Below, piece by piece: positions 5,690 to 12,558 of a stretch of 16,519 nt of DNA. A program made the translations under genes and the position numbers. The stretch's first letter is position 1. Every line of letters begins with the position of its first letter. This DNA comes from JAHILA01 sp035528175 (GTDB lineage: Bacteria > Patescibacteriota > Minisyncoccia > RBG-13-40-8-A): contig DATKZC010000005.1 of the NCBI GenBank assembly GCA_035528175.1, forward strand, positions 1 through 16,519, in the 5' to 3' direction. The notes under the pieces were generated by a model. The model saw nothing but the letters and a program-made list of their open reading frames with translations, did no database searches and was not told where the DNA came from.

Positions 5690-7197
5690 AATTCTCTCTT
5701 TTTTCTTTCAATACGGTAACACTCCAAAATATCTCCTTCCTCAATTATGGCATCGCCTTCAAACATAATTCCTGCTTCCCTTCCCTTTTCAACCTCTGCC
5801 ATATCTTGTTTATTATGCTGAAGCTGGATTATTTTTCCAGTGCCAACTTTCTCCTCATTACGCATAATATCGATATGGGTTTTATTGACGATTTTCCCGT
5901 CCGAAACCTTTCCGCCAACAATCATTTTCGTTTTCTCCCTCCTGAAAATCGCAATGACTTTTAATTTACCTAAATCTTCCCTATTGGATTCCAGCTCCAA
6001 TAATTTGGAGGCTTCTTTTTTAATCCCCTCAAATAATTCATAAATAATATCGTAATTCCTGATTTTTACTCCACTTCTTTTCGCCATATTCTCAATATCG
6101 CTTGAAGTTTTAACCCTGAATCCGATGATTACTGCATTAGCCGGATAAGCTAATTTAACATCAGCTTCGGAAATATCGCCAACATCAGCTTTTAAAATCT
6201 TCAGGCCAATATTTCCCAATTCTAATTTTGCCAAACTTTCGCCAATTGCTTCAAGCGAACCATGAACATCGGTTTTCAAAATCACATTCACTTCTTTCTC
6301 CTTGTCAACACTTTCAGAATCGGGCTGACCAGCTGGCACGCTCCAACTTTTAGCAGATTTTTCTTTTAATTTAGCATTAGTAGCTTCCTCGCTTTCAACA
6401 ATCCCAAACATGTCTCCCACAACTGGCACCTCATTCAAACCAATAACTATTGCCGGCGTACTTGGTTCTGCTTTGTCAATTTTTTCTCCTTTAAAATCAT
6501 TTAAATTTTTTACTTTCCCATAAGTGCTTCCACAAACAACCCATTGCCCGACTTCTAAAATTCCTTCCAATACAAGAAAAGTTGCAGTAGCGCCTTTTCT
6601 TGAATCCATATACGATTCAATAACCACCCCGCTTGCGGGCTTTGAAATATCAACCTTTAATTCTTCTATTTCTGCCAGTAAAATAATCATTTCCAGAAGC
6701 TCGTCAATGCCTATTCCGGTTACAGCTGAAACTTTTATTGCAGGAGTTTTCCCGCTTCTTTGTTCAACCGTTAATCCTTGTTTTTCTAGTTCGCCAATTG
6801 TTTTTTCAAAATTAGCGTGTGGATTATCCATTTTATTTACTGCCACAATTGTCGGCAATTCTTCTTTTTTAATGCACTCAATAACTTCTTTTGTCTGCGG
6901 CTTTACTCCTTCTTCGCCAGCAATAACCAAAATCGCAATATCGGCTGTTTTCGCGCCCCTTGAACGCATCTGGCAAAATGCCTCGTGCCCAGGAGTATCA
7001 ATAAAGGTAATCAGTTTGCCTTTGTATTTAATCTGATATGCGCCGATATGCTGAGTAATCCCACCTGATTCTTTGGCAACCACATTAGTTTTTCTGATTG
7101 TATCTAATAAAGTGGTTTTGCCATGGTCAACATGGCCTAAAACAACCACAATTGGTGGTCTAGACACAAGATTTTGATTGTTTTTATTCTTTATCAT
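5686..7197 (-). CDS. infB: Translation initiation factor IF-2, short form
   Basis: IF-2 is the GTPase that delivers initiator tRNA to the 30S subunit and promotes subunit joining. GTPase motifs are complete: G1 GHVDHGKT (21-28), G3 DTPGH (67-71) and G4 NKMD (121-124). Beta-barrel domain II, the linker domain and the C-terminal tRNA-binding barrel (ending KGREAGIMFEGDAIIEEGDILECY) follow. At 503 residues it is much shorter than typical IF-2 because the G domain begins within about 20 residues of the start; the N-terminal IF2_N and linker regions are absent. It overlaps the DUF4446 gene upstream and rbfA downstream by ATGA junctions, so all three are probably one translational unit. Confidence 0.97.
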   Translation of the reverse strand: MIKNKNNQNLVSRPPIVVVLGHVDHGKTTLLDTIRKTNVVAKESGGITQHIGAYQIKYKGKLITFIDTPGHEAFCQMRSRGAKTADIAILVIAGEEGVKPQTKEVIECIKKEELPTIVAVNKMDNPHANFEKTIGELEKQGLTVEQRSGKTPAIKVSAVTGIGIDELLEMIILLAEIEELKVDISKPASGVVIESYMDSRKGATATFLVLEGILEVGQWVVCGSTYGKVKNLNDFKGEKIDKAEPSTPAIVIGLNEVPVVGDMFGIVESEEATNAKLKEKSAKSWSVPAGQPDSESVDKEKEVNVILKTDVHGSLEAIGESLAKLELGNIGLKILKADVGDISEADVKLAYPANAVIIGFRVKTSSDIENMAKRSGVKIRNYDIIYELFEGIKKEASKLLELESNREDLGKLKVIAIFRREKTKMIVGGKVSDGKIVNKTHIDIMRNEEKVGTGKIIQLQHNKQDMAEVEKGREAGIMFEGDAIIEEGDILECYRIERKKREL

Positions 7198-7661
7198 TTA
7201 ATTGCTTTTTTAATTGCTTCTTTCTCTTCTTCTGATAAATTATAATTTATTGATTTCCCTGCTTTAATTGGTTTACTGTAAACTCTTGTGCCTTCGCGAG
7301 TGTAAAGTGATGACAAAACCAACCCGTCATTATTGGCGTCTAATAATGCAATAACAAAGCTCTGATCTCCACCCGTATCTTTAAATGGATTAAACCTCAC
7401 AACACCGACCTTGGTAATTGAAATATCGCAGATTTTCTGAAGTTCTTTATTGTGGTCGTAAAGTTTCTTAATGTCATTTTTCACTTCTTTGATGATTTTA
7501 TTCTGCTCCATCACCACTTCTTCAACATCCATCACCTTCGCGCCTTTCATAAAAATCTTAATTTTCTTGCGTGTTTTTAAAAACAGGAAAATCAAAACAA
7601 TATCAACCACTATCAAAATGGCTATGATTAAAATTAAATTGTTGTTTAAAAATTGTGTCAT
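7194..7661 (-). CDS. DUF4446-like membrane-anchored protein
   Basis: The function is unknown. The 155-residue product starts MTQFLNNN and has one N-terminal transmembrane helix (about residues 9-29), then a basic stretch (KTRKKIKIFMKG). A helical, probably coiled-coil segment follows (about 45-80, MDVEEVVMEQNKIIKEVKND), then a small beta-rich domain with VGVVRFNPFKDTGGDQSFVIALLD and SSLYTREGTRVYSKPI. That domain pattern is what I associate with DUF4446. An upstream in-frame ATG at 7742 is rejected because it lies inside tRNA-Ser. The chosen ATG is 13 nt after the tRNA 3' end and has no Shine-Dalgarno. The stop overlaps the infB start by ATGA. A cytoplasmic domain tethered to the membrane is inferred. 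Confidence 0.75.
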   Translation of the reverse strand: MTQFLNNNLILIIAILIVVDIVLIFLFLKTRKKIKIFMKGAKVMDVEEVVMEQNKIIKEVKNDIKKLYDHNKELQKICDISITKVGVVRFNPFKDTGGDQSFVIALLDANNDGLVLSSLYTREGTRVYSKPIKAGKSINYNLSEEEKEAIKKAIK

Positions 7662-7674
7662 AAGTTTTATGCTT

Positions 7675-7756
7675 CGGAGAGTGCAGGGCTCGAACCTGCA
7701 AGGGATTTCTCCCACTCGCTTTCGGGGCGAGCGCATTACCATTCTGCCAACTCTCC
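7675..7756 (-). tRNA. tRNA-Ser(CGA) with C33
   Basis: Class II tRNA: acceptor GGAGAGT/ACTCTCC, anticodon stem CTCGC/GCGAG with loop CCCGAAA, variable arm GGGA-GAAA-TCCC, T-loop TTCGAGC, discriminator G as expected for Ser, no CCA. Position 33 is C instead of the near-universal U. It starts 3 nt after the murA stop. Confidence 0.88.
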
Positions 7757-7759
7757 AAA

Positions 7760-9061
7760 TTAAATTCTTTTTACTTTCGCTCCCAAACTTAATAATTTTT
7801 TCTCAAAATTTTCGTAGCCACGTTCGAGATGCTCGATACCAGAAATTTTAGACTGGCCGGATGCAATTAATGAAGCAATCACGTGCGCGCATCCTGCGCG
7901 AATATCACAAATCTCCATTTCAATTCCTTTAAGCGGAGTCGAACCTTTGATTATTGCGCTGTGCGGATGATTTTTGCCATTAAAACGACAAAGGATTTCT
8001 CCCAAACATTTCGAAAACACTGTAATTTCCGCGCCCATTTTGCGCAATTCGTCAGTATAGCCAAATCTGTCTTCATAAACTGTTTCGTGAATCACAGAAA
8101 TCCCGTTCGCTTGGGTTAAAAGAACAACTAAGGGCTGCTGCCAATCAGTCATATAGCCGGGATGAGTATCAGTTTCCAATTCAATCGGCTTTAAGTCTCC
8201 GTCCCTGAAAAATCTAATCCCGTCTTTCTCAACTTTAAACTCCCCTCCAATCTTTCTGATTGTATTTAAAAAAGTGATTAAAACTTCCTGCTGCGCTTCT
8301 TCAATAAAAATGTCGCCATTGGTTGCAATTGCCATAATTGCAAAAGAGACAGCTTCATTCCTGTCGGGAATAATATAATGGCTTGCGCCATGAAGCTTTT
8401 CAACGCCCTCAATGCAAATTTTCCTGTCTGTCCCCAATTCTATAATCGCGCCCATTTTCTGCAATAATTTTATCAAATCAATAATTTCCGGCTCAACAGC
8501 AGCATTGGAAATTTTTGTCCTGCCTTTTGCCAAAACTGCTGCCAAAATTATATTTTCAGTTGCGCCAACACTCGGATAGGGAAGTTCAATATTTACACCT
8601 TTTAATCCATTTGTTTTTGCTACATAACTATCTCCTATTTCTTCTATCTCCGCGCCCATTTCTTTCAAAGCATTAATGTGAAAATTTACCGGCCGCGGGC
8701 CGATTTTATCTCCGCCGACAATCGGCACTTCGGCTTTCCCAAAACGATGCAATAATGGCGATAGCGCTAAAATCGAAATACGGTTTTTCCTGTTTAATTC
8801 TTTGACTCGATGATTAATAATTTCTGCGGTTTTGATTTTTAAAATTCCTTCCTTCTTTTCAATTTTACTGCCTACCATTTCGCAAATTTCAGCAGTTATA
8901 CGCACATCGTTCAAATCAGGACAATTTTCAAAAATACATTCTTCGTCAGTTAATAAACTAGCAATCAACATTTTGGTTGACGCATTTTTCGCCCCGCTTA
9001 AGCGAATTCTCCCCTTTAAAGAATATCCGCCGTCAATAATGAATTGTTGATTTCCCGACAT
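7760..9061 (-). CDS. murA: UDP-N-acetylglucosamine 1-carboxyvinyltransferase MurA
   Basis: MurA transfers enolpyruvate from PEP to UDP-GlcNAc, the first committed step of peptidoglycan synthesis, in the cytoplasm. The 433-residue product has normal length and the two-domain EPSP-synthase fold. Substrate-binding K25 and N26 lie in GAKNAS, the active-site loop in PIVGGDKIGPRPVNFH, and conserved segments PSVGATEN, HPGYMTDWQQP and DIRAGCAHVIA follow. The loop residue that is Cys in E. coli MurA (C115) is Asp here (D118), the form known from Chlamydia and Mycobacterium, where it gives intrinsic fosfomycin insensitivity. The ATG is 5 nt after the 3' end of tRNA-Ala, with no Shine-Dalgarno, and tRNA-Ser begins 3 nt after the stop. 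Confidence 0.96.
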   Translation of the reverse strand: MSGNQQFIIDGGYSLKGRIRLSGAKNASTKMLIASLLTDEECIFENCPDLNDVRITAEICEMVGSKIEKKEGILKIKTAEIINHRVKELNRKNRISILALSPLLHRFGKAEVPIVGGDKIGPRPVNFHINALKEMGAEIEEIGDSYVAKTNGLKGVNIELPYPSVGATENIILAAVLAKGRTKISNAAVEPEIIDLIKLLQKMGAIIELGTDRKICIEGVEKLHGASHYIIPDRNEAVSFAIMAIATNGDIFIEEAQQEVLITFLNTIRKIGGEFKVEKDGIRFFRDGDLKPIELETDTHPGYMTDWQQPLVVLLTQANGISVIHETVYEDRFGYTDELRKMGAEITVFSKCLGEILCRFNGKNHPHSAIIKGSTPLKGIEMEICDIRAGCAHVIASLIASGQSKISGIEHLERGYENFEKKLLSLGAKVKRI

Positions 9062-9066
9062 AGTAG

Positions 9067-9137
9067 TGGACCTGAGGGGAGTCGCACCCCTGACTCATCC
9101 ATGCCATGGATGTGTTTTACTGTTAGACTACAGGCCC
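9067..9137 (-). tRNA. tRNA-Ala(GGC)
   Basis: Acceptor GGGCCTG/CAGGTCC contains the G3-U70 pair that specifies alanine. The anticodon stem CATCC/GGATG closes loop ATGGCAT (GGC); discriminator A, no CCA. The D-loop has CAG in place of the usual GG motif, and the T-loop is TGCGACT with G55, as in tRNA-Cys. There is a C12-A23 mismatch in the D-stem. Confidence 0.93.
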
Positions 9138-9144
9138 TTATTTA

Positions 9145-9161
9145 ACCGAGTTTAACTCGGT
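9145..9161. other. Hairpin between tRNA-Arg and tRNA-Ala
   Basis: ACCGAG-TTTAA-CTCGGT forms a 6-bp stem with a 5-nt loop, directly abutting the 3' end of tRNA-Arg. It shares the GAGTTTA core with the hairpin at 4887-4903. It is a candidate processing signal in the polycistronic transcript. Confidence 0.45.
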
Positions 9162-9232
9162 GCCCTTGAGAGGAATTGAACCCCTATCCCTTCCTTAGGA
9201 CGGAATTGCTCTATCCGTTGAGCTACAAGGGC
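9161..9232 (-). tRNA. tRNA-Arg(CCU)
   Basis: Acceptor GCCCTTG/CAAGGGC; anticodon loop GTCCTAA (CCU) closed by TTCC/GGAA, with an A27-G43 mismatch at the base of the stem; T-loop TTCAATT, discriminator A, no CCA. It starts 6 nt after the stop of the DHH-motif gene. Confidence 0.92.
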
Positions 9233-9238
9233 ATAAAT

Positions 9239-10498
9239 CTAATCTCTTGTTTTTAAATAATGCTCTAAACCGCTCCCAGGAGAAACAATTCCACCTATCT
9301 TGTTTATAATGGTTTTTAGTTTCAATTTGCTATTTTTTTGCCCCTGCGGCAGTAGACATAAATGTTTTCTTGTGACTGTGCCGATCTCGGAAAAACTTTT
9401 ATCCAGTACTGCCGGAGAAAACATAAAAAATGTTCTATTTTGAGGAACCCATTTCAAGTAACCAGCGCCAACAGATTGAGTGGCAGCTGCGCCTCCGGGA
9501 ATCCTATTGTCAGGATCAATTATCATCTTGCCGATTTTAGTATCAATTTCGTATCCTGCACTTCTTAATTCTTTTATTCTTTGGTTCGAAATATCTATAA
9601 TCTCTCTCTGCTCTTTTTGTCTATTAACTATTTCTTTTCTGCCGTTTCTTTCTATTTCACGTATTAATCCGTATCTTTCTAATTGGCTATCGAGTAATGG
9701 CCGATTATAATCTCCATCTTCCATAAAAAACTTTAACAAAGTATCGCCATTCATAAATCTATGCAATCCAAGAACTGTCCTGTCAGATTTATCCCAATTT
9801 TCCGCTTTCCCTGTTTCCTGATAACCCTTGCTGTCAATAATATCAATAAACTGGACCATTTTTCTTATTTTCTTAAGACCATTTTGACCGATTTCCTCTA
9901 CTTGTTTATTATCTTTAAAAAGACCTAATTTATTAATAATTTTATAAACCATTCCTGCTGTTGACGGTGCCCCTTCTGGATGATGGTCAATAATCATCCC
10001 CAATTCCGAAAAAGGTGATTTCAAACCTTCTTTCGTTTTTTCTTTTAAGGCATTTTCATCAGAAAGTTCCAACTTATTTAAACCCTGCTCCGTGTTTTCT
10101 AAAAGCGCAACTCCATCGTATTGACCAACATCCATATGCACAACCCCTTCTAATCGCTGATTAAAATCAATAAAAGAAACATTTGCATCCGCGCCTTTGG
10201 TTTTAATTTCAAAACCGGCTAATTCAAGCAGTTTCAAACAAACATTTCCGTCTAAATCTGTATATTGTTTAATTTTCCCATCTCGCGATCTTATGCCATG
10301 GACAGCAAACTTATCAAAAACTCGGGGGAAAACTTTTTTAAATTTATCTCTTACGATTTCTTCGGCTTCTTTTCTGTCAGAAATTTTAAATCTATCCATC
10401 TGCTTCTGGACTTTATCTTCAATCCATTTATCAATCAGGCTATCCCATTCAGGGACTTCCTCTTTTTGTTCTAAAGATTCTAATTTTTCTATTGTCAT
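9239..10498 (-). CDS. DHH-motif phosphoesterase-like protein
   Basis: The protein has 419 residues. It shows DLDG at 81-84, HMDVG at 121-125 and DHH at 171-173, in the order and rough spacing of the metal-binding motifs of DHH-family phosphoesterases. That family includes RecJ-type nucleases, nano-RNases, pyrophosphatases and cyclic-dinucleotide phosphodiesterases. The C-terminal GGIVSPGSG (from 402) could be a degenerate form of the glycine-rich substrate motif of DHHA1 domains. The first 75 residues are highly charged and helical, and a charged segment near 270-305 is probably also helical. It is soluble with no signal peptide. I cannot name a substrate. The ATG at 10498 lies 10 nt after a possible -10 box and has no Shine-Dalgarno. 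It heads the leftward block. Confidence 0.6.
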   Translation of the reverse strand: MTIEKLESLEQKEEVPEWDSLIDKWIEDKVQKQMDRFKISDRKEAEEIVRDKFKKVFPRVFDKFAVHGIRSRDGKIKQYTDLDGNVCLKLLELAGFEIKTKGADANVSFIDFNQRLEGVVHMDVGQYDGVALLENTEQGLNKLELSDENALKEKTKEGLKSPFSELGMIIDHHPEGAPSTAGMVYKIINKLGLFKDNKQVEEIGQNGLKKIRKMVQFIDIIDSKGYQETGKAENWDKSDRTVLGLHRFMNGDTLLKFFMEDGDYNRPLLDSQLERYGLIREIERNGRKEIVNRQKEQREIIDISNQRIKELRSAGYEIDTKIGKMIIDPDNRIPGGAAATQSVGAGYLKWVPQNRTFFMFSPAVLDKSFSEIGTVTRKHLCLLPQGQKNSKLKLKTIINKIGGIVSPGSGLEHYLKTRD

Positions 10499-10508
10499 AA
10501 TTTTCTTT

Positions 10509-10537
10509 ATCCTAACACACTTTTATTAAAATTTAAA
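10509..10537 (-). promoter_or_regulatory. Possible promoter of the leftward tRNA/murA/infB block
   Basis: TTTAAA (10537-10532), a 17-nt spacer and TAGGAT (10514-10509) lie 10 nt before the ATG at 10498. The match is weak, but the position fits the near-leaderless pattern of other genes here. Confidence 0.35.
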
Positions 10538-10566
10538 CCCCCCGCACCTGTGAGGGTGCCGAGGGG
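10538..10566 (-). terminator. Terminator of the ferredoxin transcript
   Basis: GCACC (10544-10548) pairs with GGTGC (10555-10559), and an outer CCCC/GGGG helix extends it. On the minus strand TTTAAATTTT follows. It separates the ferredoxin gene from the DHH-motif gene. Confidence 0.65.
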
Positions 10567-10590
10567 CAAGGACCTTAAATAGCCCTTATC

Positions 10591-10806
10591 TTATTCTGCG
10601 GTGATAATCTGCACTGGACAGGAAGCAGCTGCTTCTTTGCAGCATCCGCAATCTTCGCATTCGCATTCAAACCTTCCTTCTCCAACATCTTTAGCATCCT
10701 TTAAACTGGCTTTTCCGTCATCGCCCATATGCCAAAAAGCCGGGCAGACCGCCACGCAGGTTCCGCAGCCAATGCACTTGTCTCTTTGATGAATTACTTT
10801 TGTCAT
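10591..10806 (-). CDS. Small iron-sulfur ferredoxin
   Basis: A 71-residue cytoplasmic electron carrier. The first site is C11, C14, C17 and C21-Pro (CIGCGTCVAVCP), the standard [4Fe-4S] pattern. The second half has C48, C50, C53, C55, C56 and C63-Pro. Classical two-cluster ferredoxins space the second site CxxCxxCxxxCP; here C50, C53, C56 and C63 have six residues before the last Cys. The protein may hold one [4Fe-4S] cluster (first three Cys plus C63), two clusters, or one cluster plus another metal. It is monocistronic: its own promoter has the -10 box 8 nt from the ATG (no Shine-Dalgarno), and a terminator follows. No partner oxidoreductase is adjacent, though two radical SAM genes that need an electron donor lie at 13229-14978. 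Confidence 0.9.
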   Translation of the reverse strand: MTKVIHQRDKCIGCGTCVAVCPAFWHMGDDGKASLKDAKDVGEGRFECECEDCGCCKEAAASCPVQIITAE

Positions 10807-10814
10807 AGGATTTT

Positions 10815-10842
10815 ATTATAGCATAAAAAAAATCAATAGCAA
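10815..10842 (-). promoter_or_regulatory. Ferredoxin promoter, predicted leaderless
   Basis: TTGCTA (10842-10837), a 16-nt spacer and TATAAT (10820-10815) place transcription start within about 2 nt of the ATG at 10806. Confidence 0.65.
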
Positions 10843-10849
10843 ATTGTTT

Positions 10850-10875
10850 GTAAAAAATTTGGGTAAAAAATTTGG
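10850..10875. repeat. Two tandem copies of a 13-bp AT-rich unit
   Basis: GTAAAAAATTTGG occurs at 10850-10862 and again at 10863-10875. It lies between the ferredoxin promoter and the cassette terminator and includes that terminator's T-run on the minus strand. Confidence 0.8.
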
Positions 10876-10904
10876 GTCCCGACAATTGGTCATCGGGACC
10901 CAAA
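10871..10904 (-). terminator. Strong terminator of the second ORFan cassette
   Basis: TTTGGGTCCCGA (10871-10882) pairs with TCGGGACCCAAA (10893-10904), a 12-bp stem with a 10-nt loop. On the minus strand a T-run follows. It lies 15 nt after the gene's stop. Confidence 0.88.
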
Positions 10905-10918
10905 AAGGCTTAGCCATG

Positions 10919-11407
10919 TTATTCACAAAAGAACTGACACGCGACTTGACGGGTCAGACGCTCTGGCAACTCGAAAACTTTTTTGAATAAATCTGTAATT
11001 CTCCTCTTGTCCGCTTTTGAGTAAAATCTTCTCATTGTAGAAAATTTAAAAGGAAGAAATTCAATGTGATTGCCAGCGGCCTCTTCACGCAAAGCTTGCT
11101 TGCATTTTTCGTCCTCGCAGCAAGTATAATGCGTTCCTGCGGAAAATGCTCCGTCATAACCCCAAAATACAGAAAAGTACTTTACTGGCTTTCGGCCGCA
11201 CTGCAGACAGACTTTTTTTGGCTGGCGATTTTCTCCTTTTTCAAGAAGTTCTTCCAGATGGCGATGCGCTGCATTTTTCCCTGTTTGCGATTCAGAATTC
11301 AGTTTATTGAAAAACCAAACCAGCCAGCCGTAGTCGTCAAACATCATCAATTCCATGGCTTTGCCTTGATGCTTTCCTGATTGAAAAGCGTAGGGTTGGT
11401 TTAACAA
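10919..11407 (-). CDS. Uncharacterised Cys-rich protein, second ORFan cassette
   Basis: I do not recognise the whole 162-residue protein. The N-terminal YAFQSGKHQGKAMELMMFDD followed by YGWLVWF resembles the short Gly-Lys-x-x-Gly-Lys plus Trp motif of DUF3820 and exonuclease-X C-terminal type domains, which are linked to nucleic acid enzymes. This link is tentative. A middle segment has CLQCG (near residue 67) and TCCEDEKC (near 94-101), a likely zinc-binding knuckle. The C-terminus is basic and helical. The start is TTG at 11407, chosen because AGGAGGT lies exactly 5 nt upstream behind a TTGACA-17-TAATAT promoter. Codons are GC-richer than in the neighbouring ferredoxin and DHH genes, suggesting transfer. 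It is monocistronic with its own terminator. Confidence 0.75.
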   Translation of the reverse strand: MLNQPYAFQSGKHQGKAMELMMFDDYGWLVWFFNKLNSESQTGKNAAHRHLEELLEKGENRQPKKVCLQCGRKPVKYFSVFWGYDGAFSAGTHYTCCEDEKCKQALREEAAGNHIEFLPFKFSTMRRFYSKADKRRITDLFKKVFELPERLTRQVACQFFCE

Positions 11408-11412
11408 GGTAC

Positions 11413-11456
11413 ACCTCCTATATTATAATATTATCACATTTATTCTGATTTGTCAA
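11413..11456 (-). promoter_or_regulatory. Promoter and ribosome site of the second cassette
   Basis: TTGACA (11456-11451), a 17-nt spacer and TAATAT (11433-11428) are followed by AGGAGGT (11419-11413), 5 nt before the TTG start. On the plus strand the -35 box reads TGTCAA and seems to begin an IS481-type terminus interrupted by the IS30 element. Confidence 0.8.
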
Positions 11457-11472
11457 TAGGTAAAGGTGTGAA

Positions 11473-11495
11473 TTCAATCTACAAGTGCAACACTT
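11473..11495 (+). repeat. IS30 terminal inverted repeat, left
   Basis: TTCAATCTAC then AAGTGCAACACTT. The transposase stop codon lies within it. The AAGTG-CAA-CACTT core is itself palindromic. Confidence 0.88.
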
Positions 11496-12517
11496 GGTAT
11501 ATTAATACTAATATTAAACTTGTTTAATTCTTTTGAAAATACTTCTAAAGGAGTTAACCATCCAAACCGTTTTCTGGGTCGATTATTAAGTAAGCTTTCA
11601 ACTTTCTGTAATTGTTCATCTGTAATTGTATTAAAATCAGTTTTCTTTGGAAAATAATCTCTGATTAATCCATTAGTGTTCTCATTGGTTCCCCGTTCAC
11701 CAGAACAATAAGGATGAGCGAAAAAACATTTGAGACCTGTTCTTTCTTCGATTTCCTGCCATTTCTGATTCTCTGGTCCATTATCAAAAGTTGCTGTTTG
11801 TTTTAATCTATTTGGTAAATATTTAATTCTACTTTCTATAGCTGATACGGTTGCTCTTGATGTTTTATCTTCTAATCTTGTAATAAATACGATTCCTGTT
11901 TTTCTTTCAACTAATGTATTAATCCCTATGCCATTATCTTTTGATGCCACTGTGTCTGATTCCCAATCTCCTACACGTACTCTGCGATTAACAATCTTAG
12001 GACGTAAATCTATAGATAATCCTCTTTCAATGGACATCTTTTGGCAACGTCTCATTCCTTTGTGGGTTCTGCGTTTCTTTCTTCTACGTAAGTATGAACG
12101 TAAATCTTGGCATCCAGGTCTTAACAAACCCCAGCCATCACGATGGATTTGAGCGTATATGAATTGATAAATTGCTTCATGAGATATGGATTGATTTGGA
12201 TGTTCTTTACTTATTCTGCCTGCTATTTGCTCGGGAGATGTTCGTTTCTTTAATTCTGTAACTACATATTTACGAATGATGTCGTTCTTTAATCGATTTT
12301 GCCTGCCTCTGCTTTTTCTTTTAGTTAAAGCTCTATTATGGGCTGCACGAGGAATATATGTGTGTCTTCCTATGGAGTCTTGGTTTTTGTTAATTTCTCT
12401 AGATATTGTGCTGACATTTCGATATAGTTCCTTGGCAATTGTTCTTATGGATTTCTTTTGCCAGAGACCTAATTGTATTAACTCACGCTCTTCTATTGAT
12501 AATTGTTTGTATTGCAT
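11474..12517 (-). CDS. IS30-family transposase
   Basis: A 347-residue DDE transposase that cuts and joins the IS30-type ends. The N-terminus has the family helix-turn-helix (about residues 5-45, LSIEERELIQLGLWQ then SIRTIAKEL). A second DNA-binding region includes SPEQIAGRI (94-102). The catalytic core has GDWESD (183-188), the second Asp in FDNGPEN (D245) and the Glu in GTNENTNGLIRDYFP (E279). No frameshift or stop is seen, so it should be active. The N-terminal ATG sits only 2 nt after AGAGGT, an unusually tight ribosome site that may keep expression low. The stop codon overlaps the left inverted repeat. Confidence 0.95.
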   Translation of the reverse strand: MQYKQLSIEERELIQLGLWQKKSIRTIAKELYRNVSTISREINKNQDSIGRHTYIPRAAHNRALTKRKSRGRQNRLKNDIIRKYVVTELKKRTSPEQIAGRISKEHPNQSISHEAIYQFIYAQIHRDGWGLLRPGCQDLRSYLRRRKKRRTHKGMRRCQKMSIERGLSIDLRPKIVNRRVRVGDWESDTVASKDNGIGINTLVERKTGIVFITRLEDKTSRATVSAIESRIKYLPNRLKQTATFDNGPENQKWQEIEERTGLKCFFAHPYCSGERGTNENTNGLIRDYFPKKTDFNTITDEQLQKVESLLNNRPRKRFGWLTPLEVFSKELNKFNISINIPSVALVD

Positions 12518-12535
12518 ACACCTCTATTTTACCAG

Positions 12536-12558
12536 AAGTGTTGCACTTACTTATTGAA
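12536..12558 (-). repeat. IS30 terminal inverted repeat, right
   Basis: Read inward on the minus strand: TTCAATAAGT then AAGTGCAACACTT, matching the left end at 19 of 23 positions. Confidence 0.88.

Larger units (their letters stand above)
11473..12558 (-). mobile_element. Complete IS30-family insertion sequence
   Basis: Terminal inverted repeats at 11473-11495 and 12536-12558 bound a single transposase gene. Both ends, read inward, begin TTCAAT and finish AAGTGCAACACTT, with about 4 mismatches between. No convincing 2-3 bp target duplication is visible (flanks gaa and cta). Removing the element would join TGTCAATAGG... on the left to ...GGTAATATCTACACACATTT on the right, apparently one IS481-type end. 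Confidence 0.9.

Noticed and set aside
7662..7742. N-terminal extension of the DUF4446 protein
   Set aside because: It would be translated from inside tRNA-Ser; the membrane helix follows the ATG at 7661.
10850..10875. Tandem 13-bp repeat as the start of a repeat array or CRISPR
   Set aside because: Only two contiguous copies with no spacers; no CRISPR array or cas gene was seen in the window.
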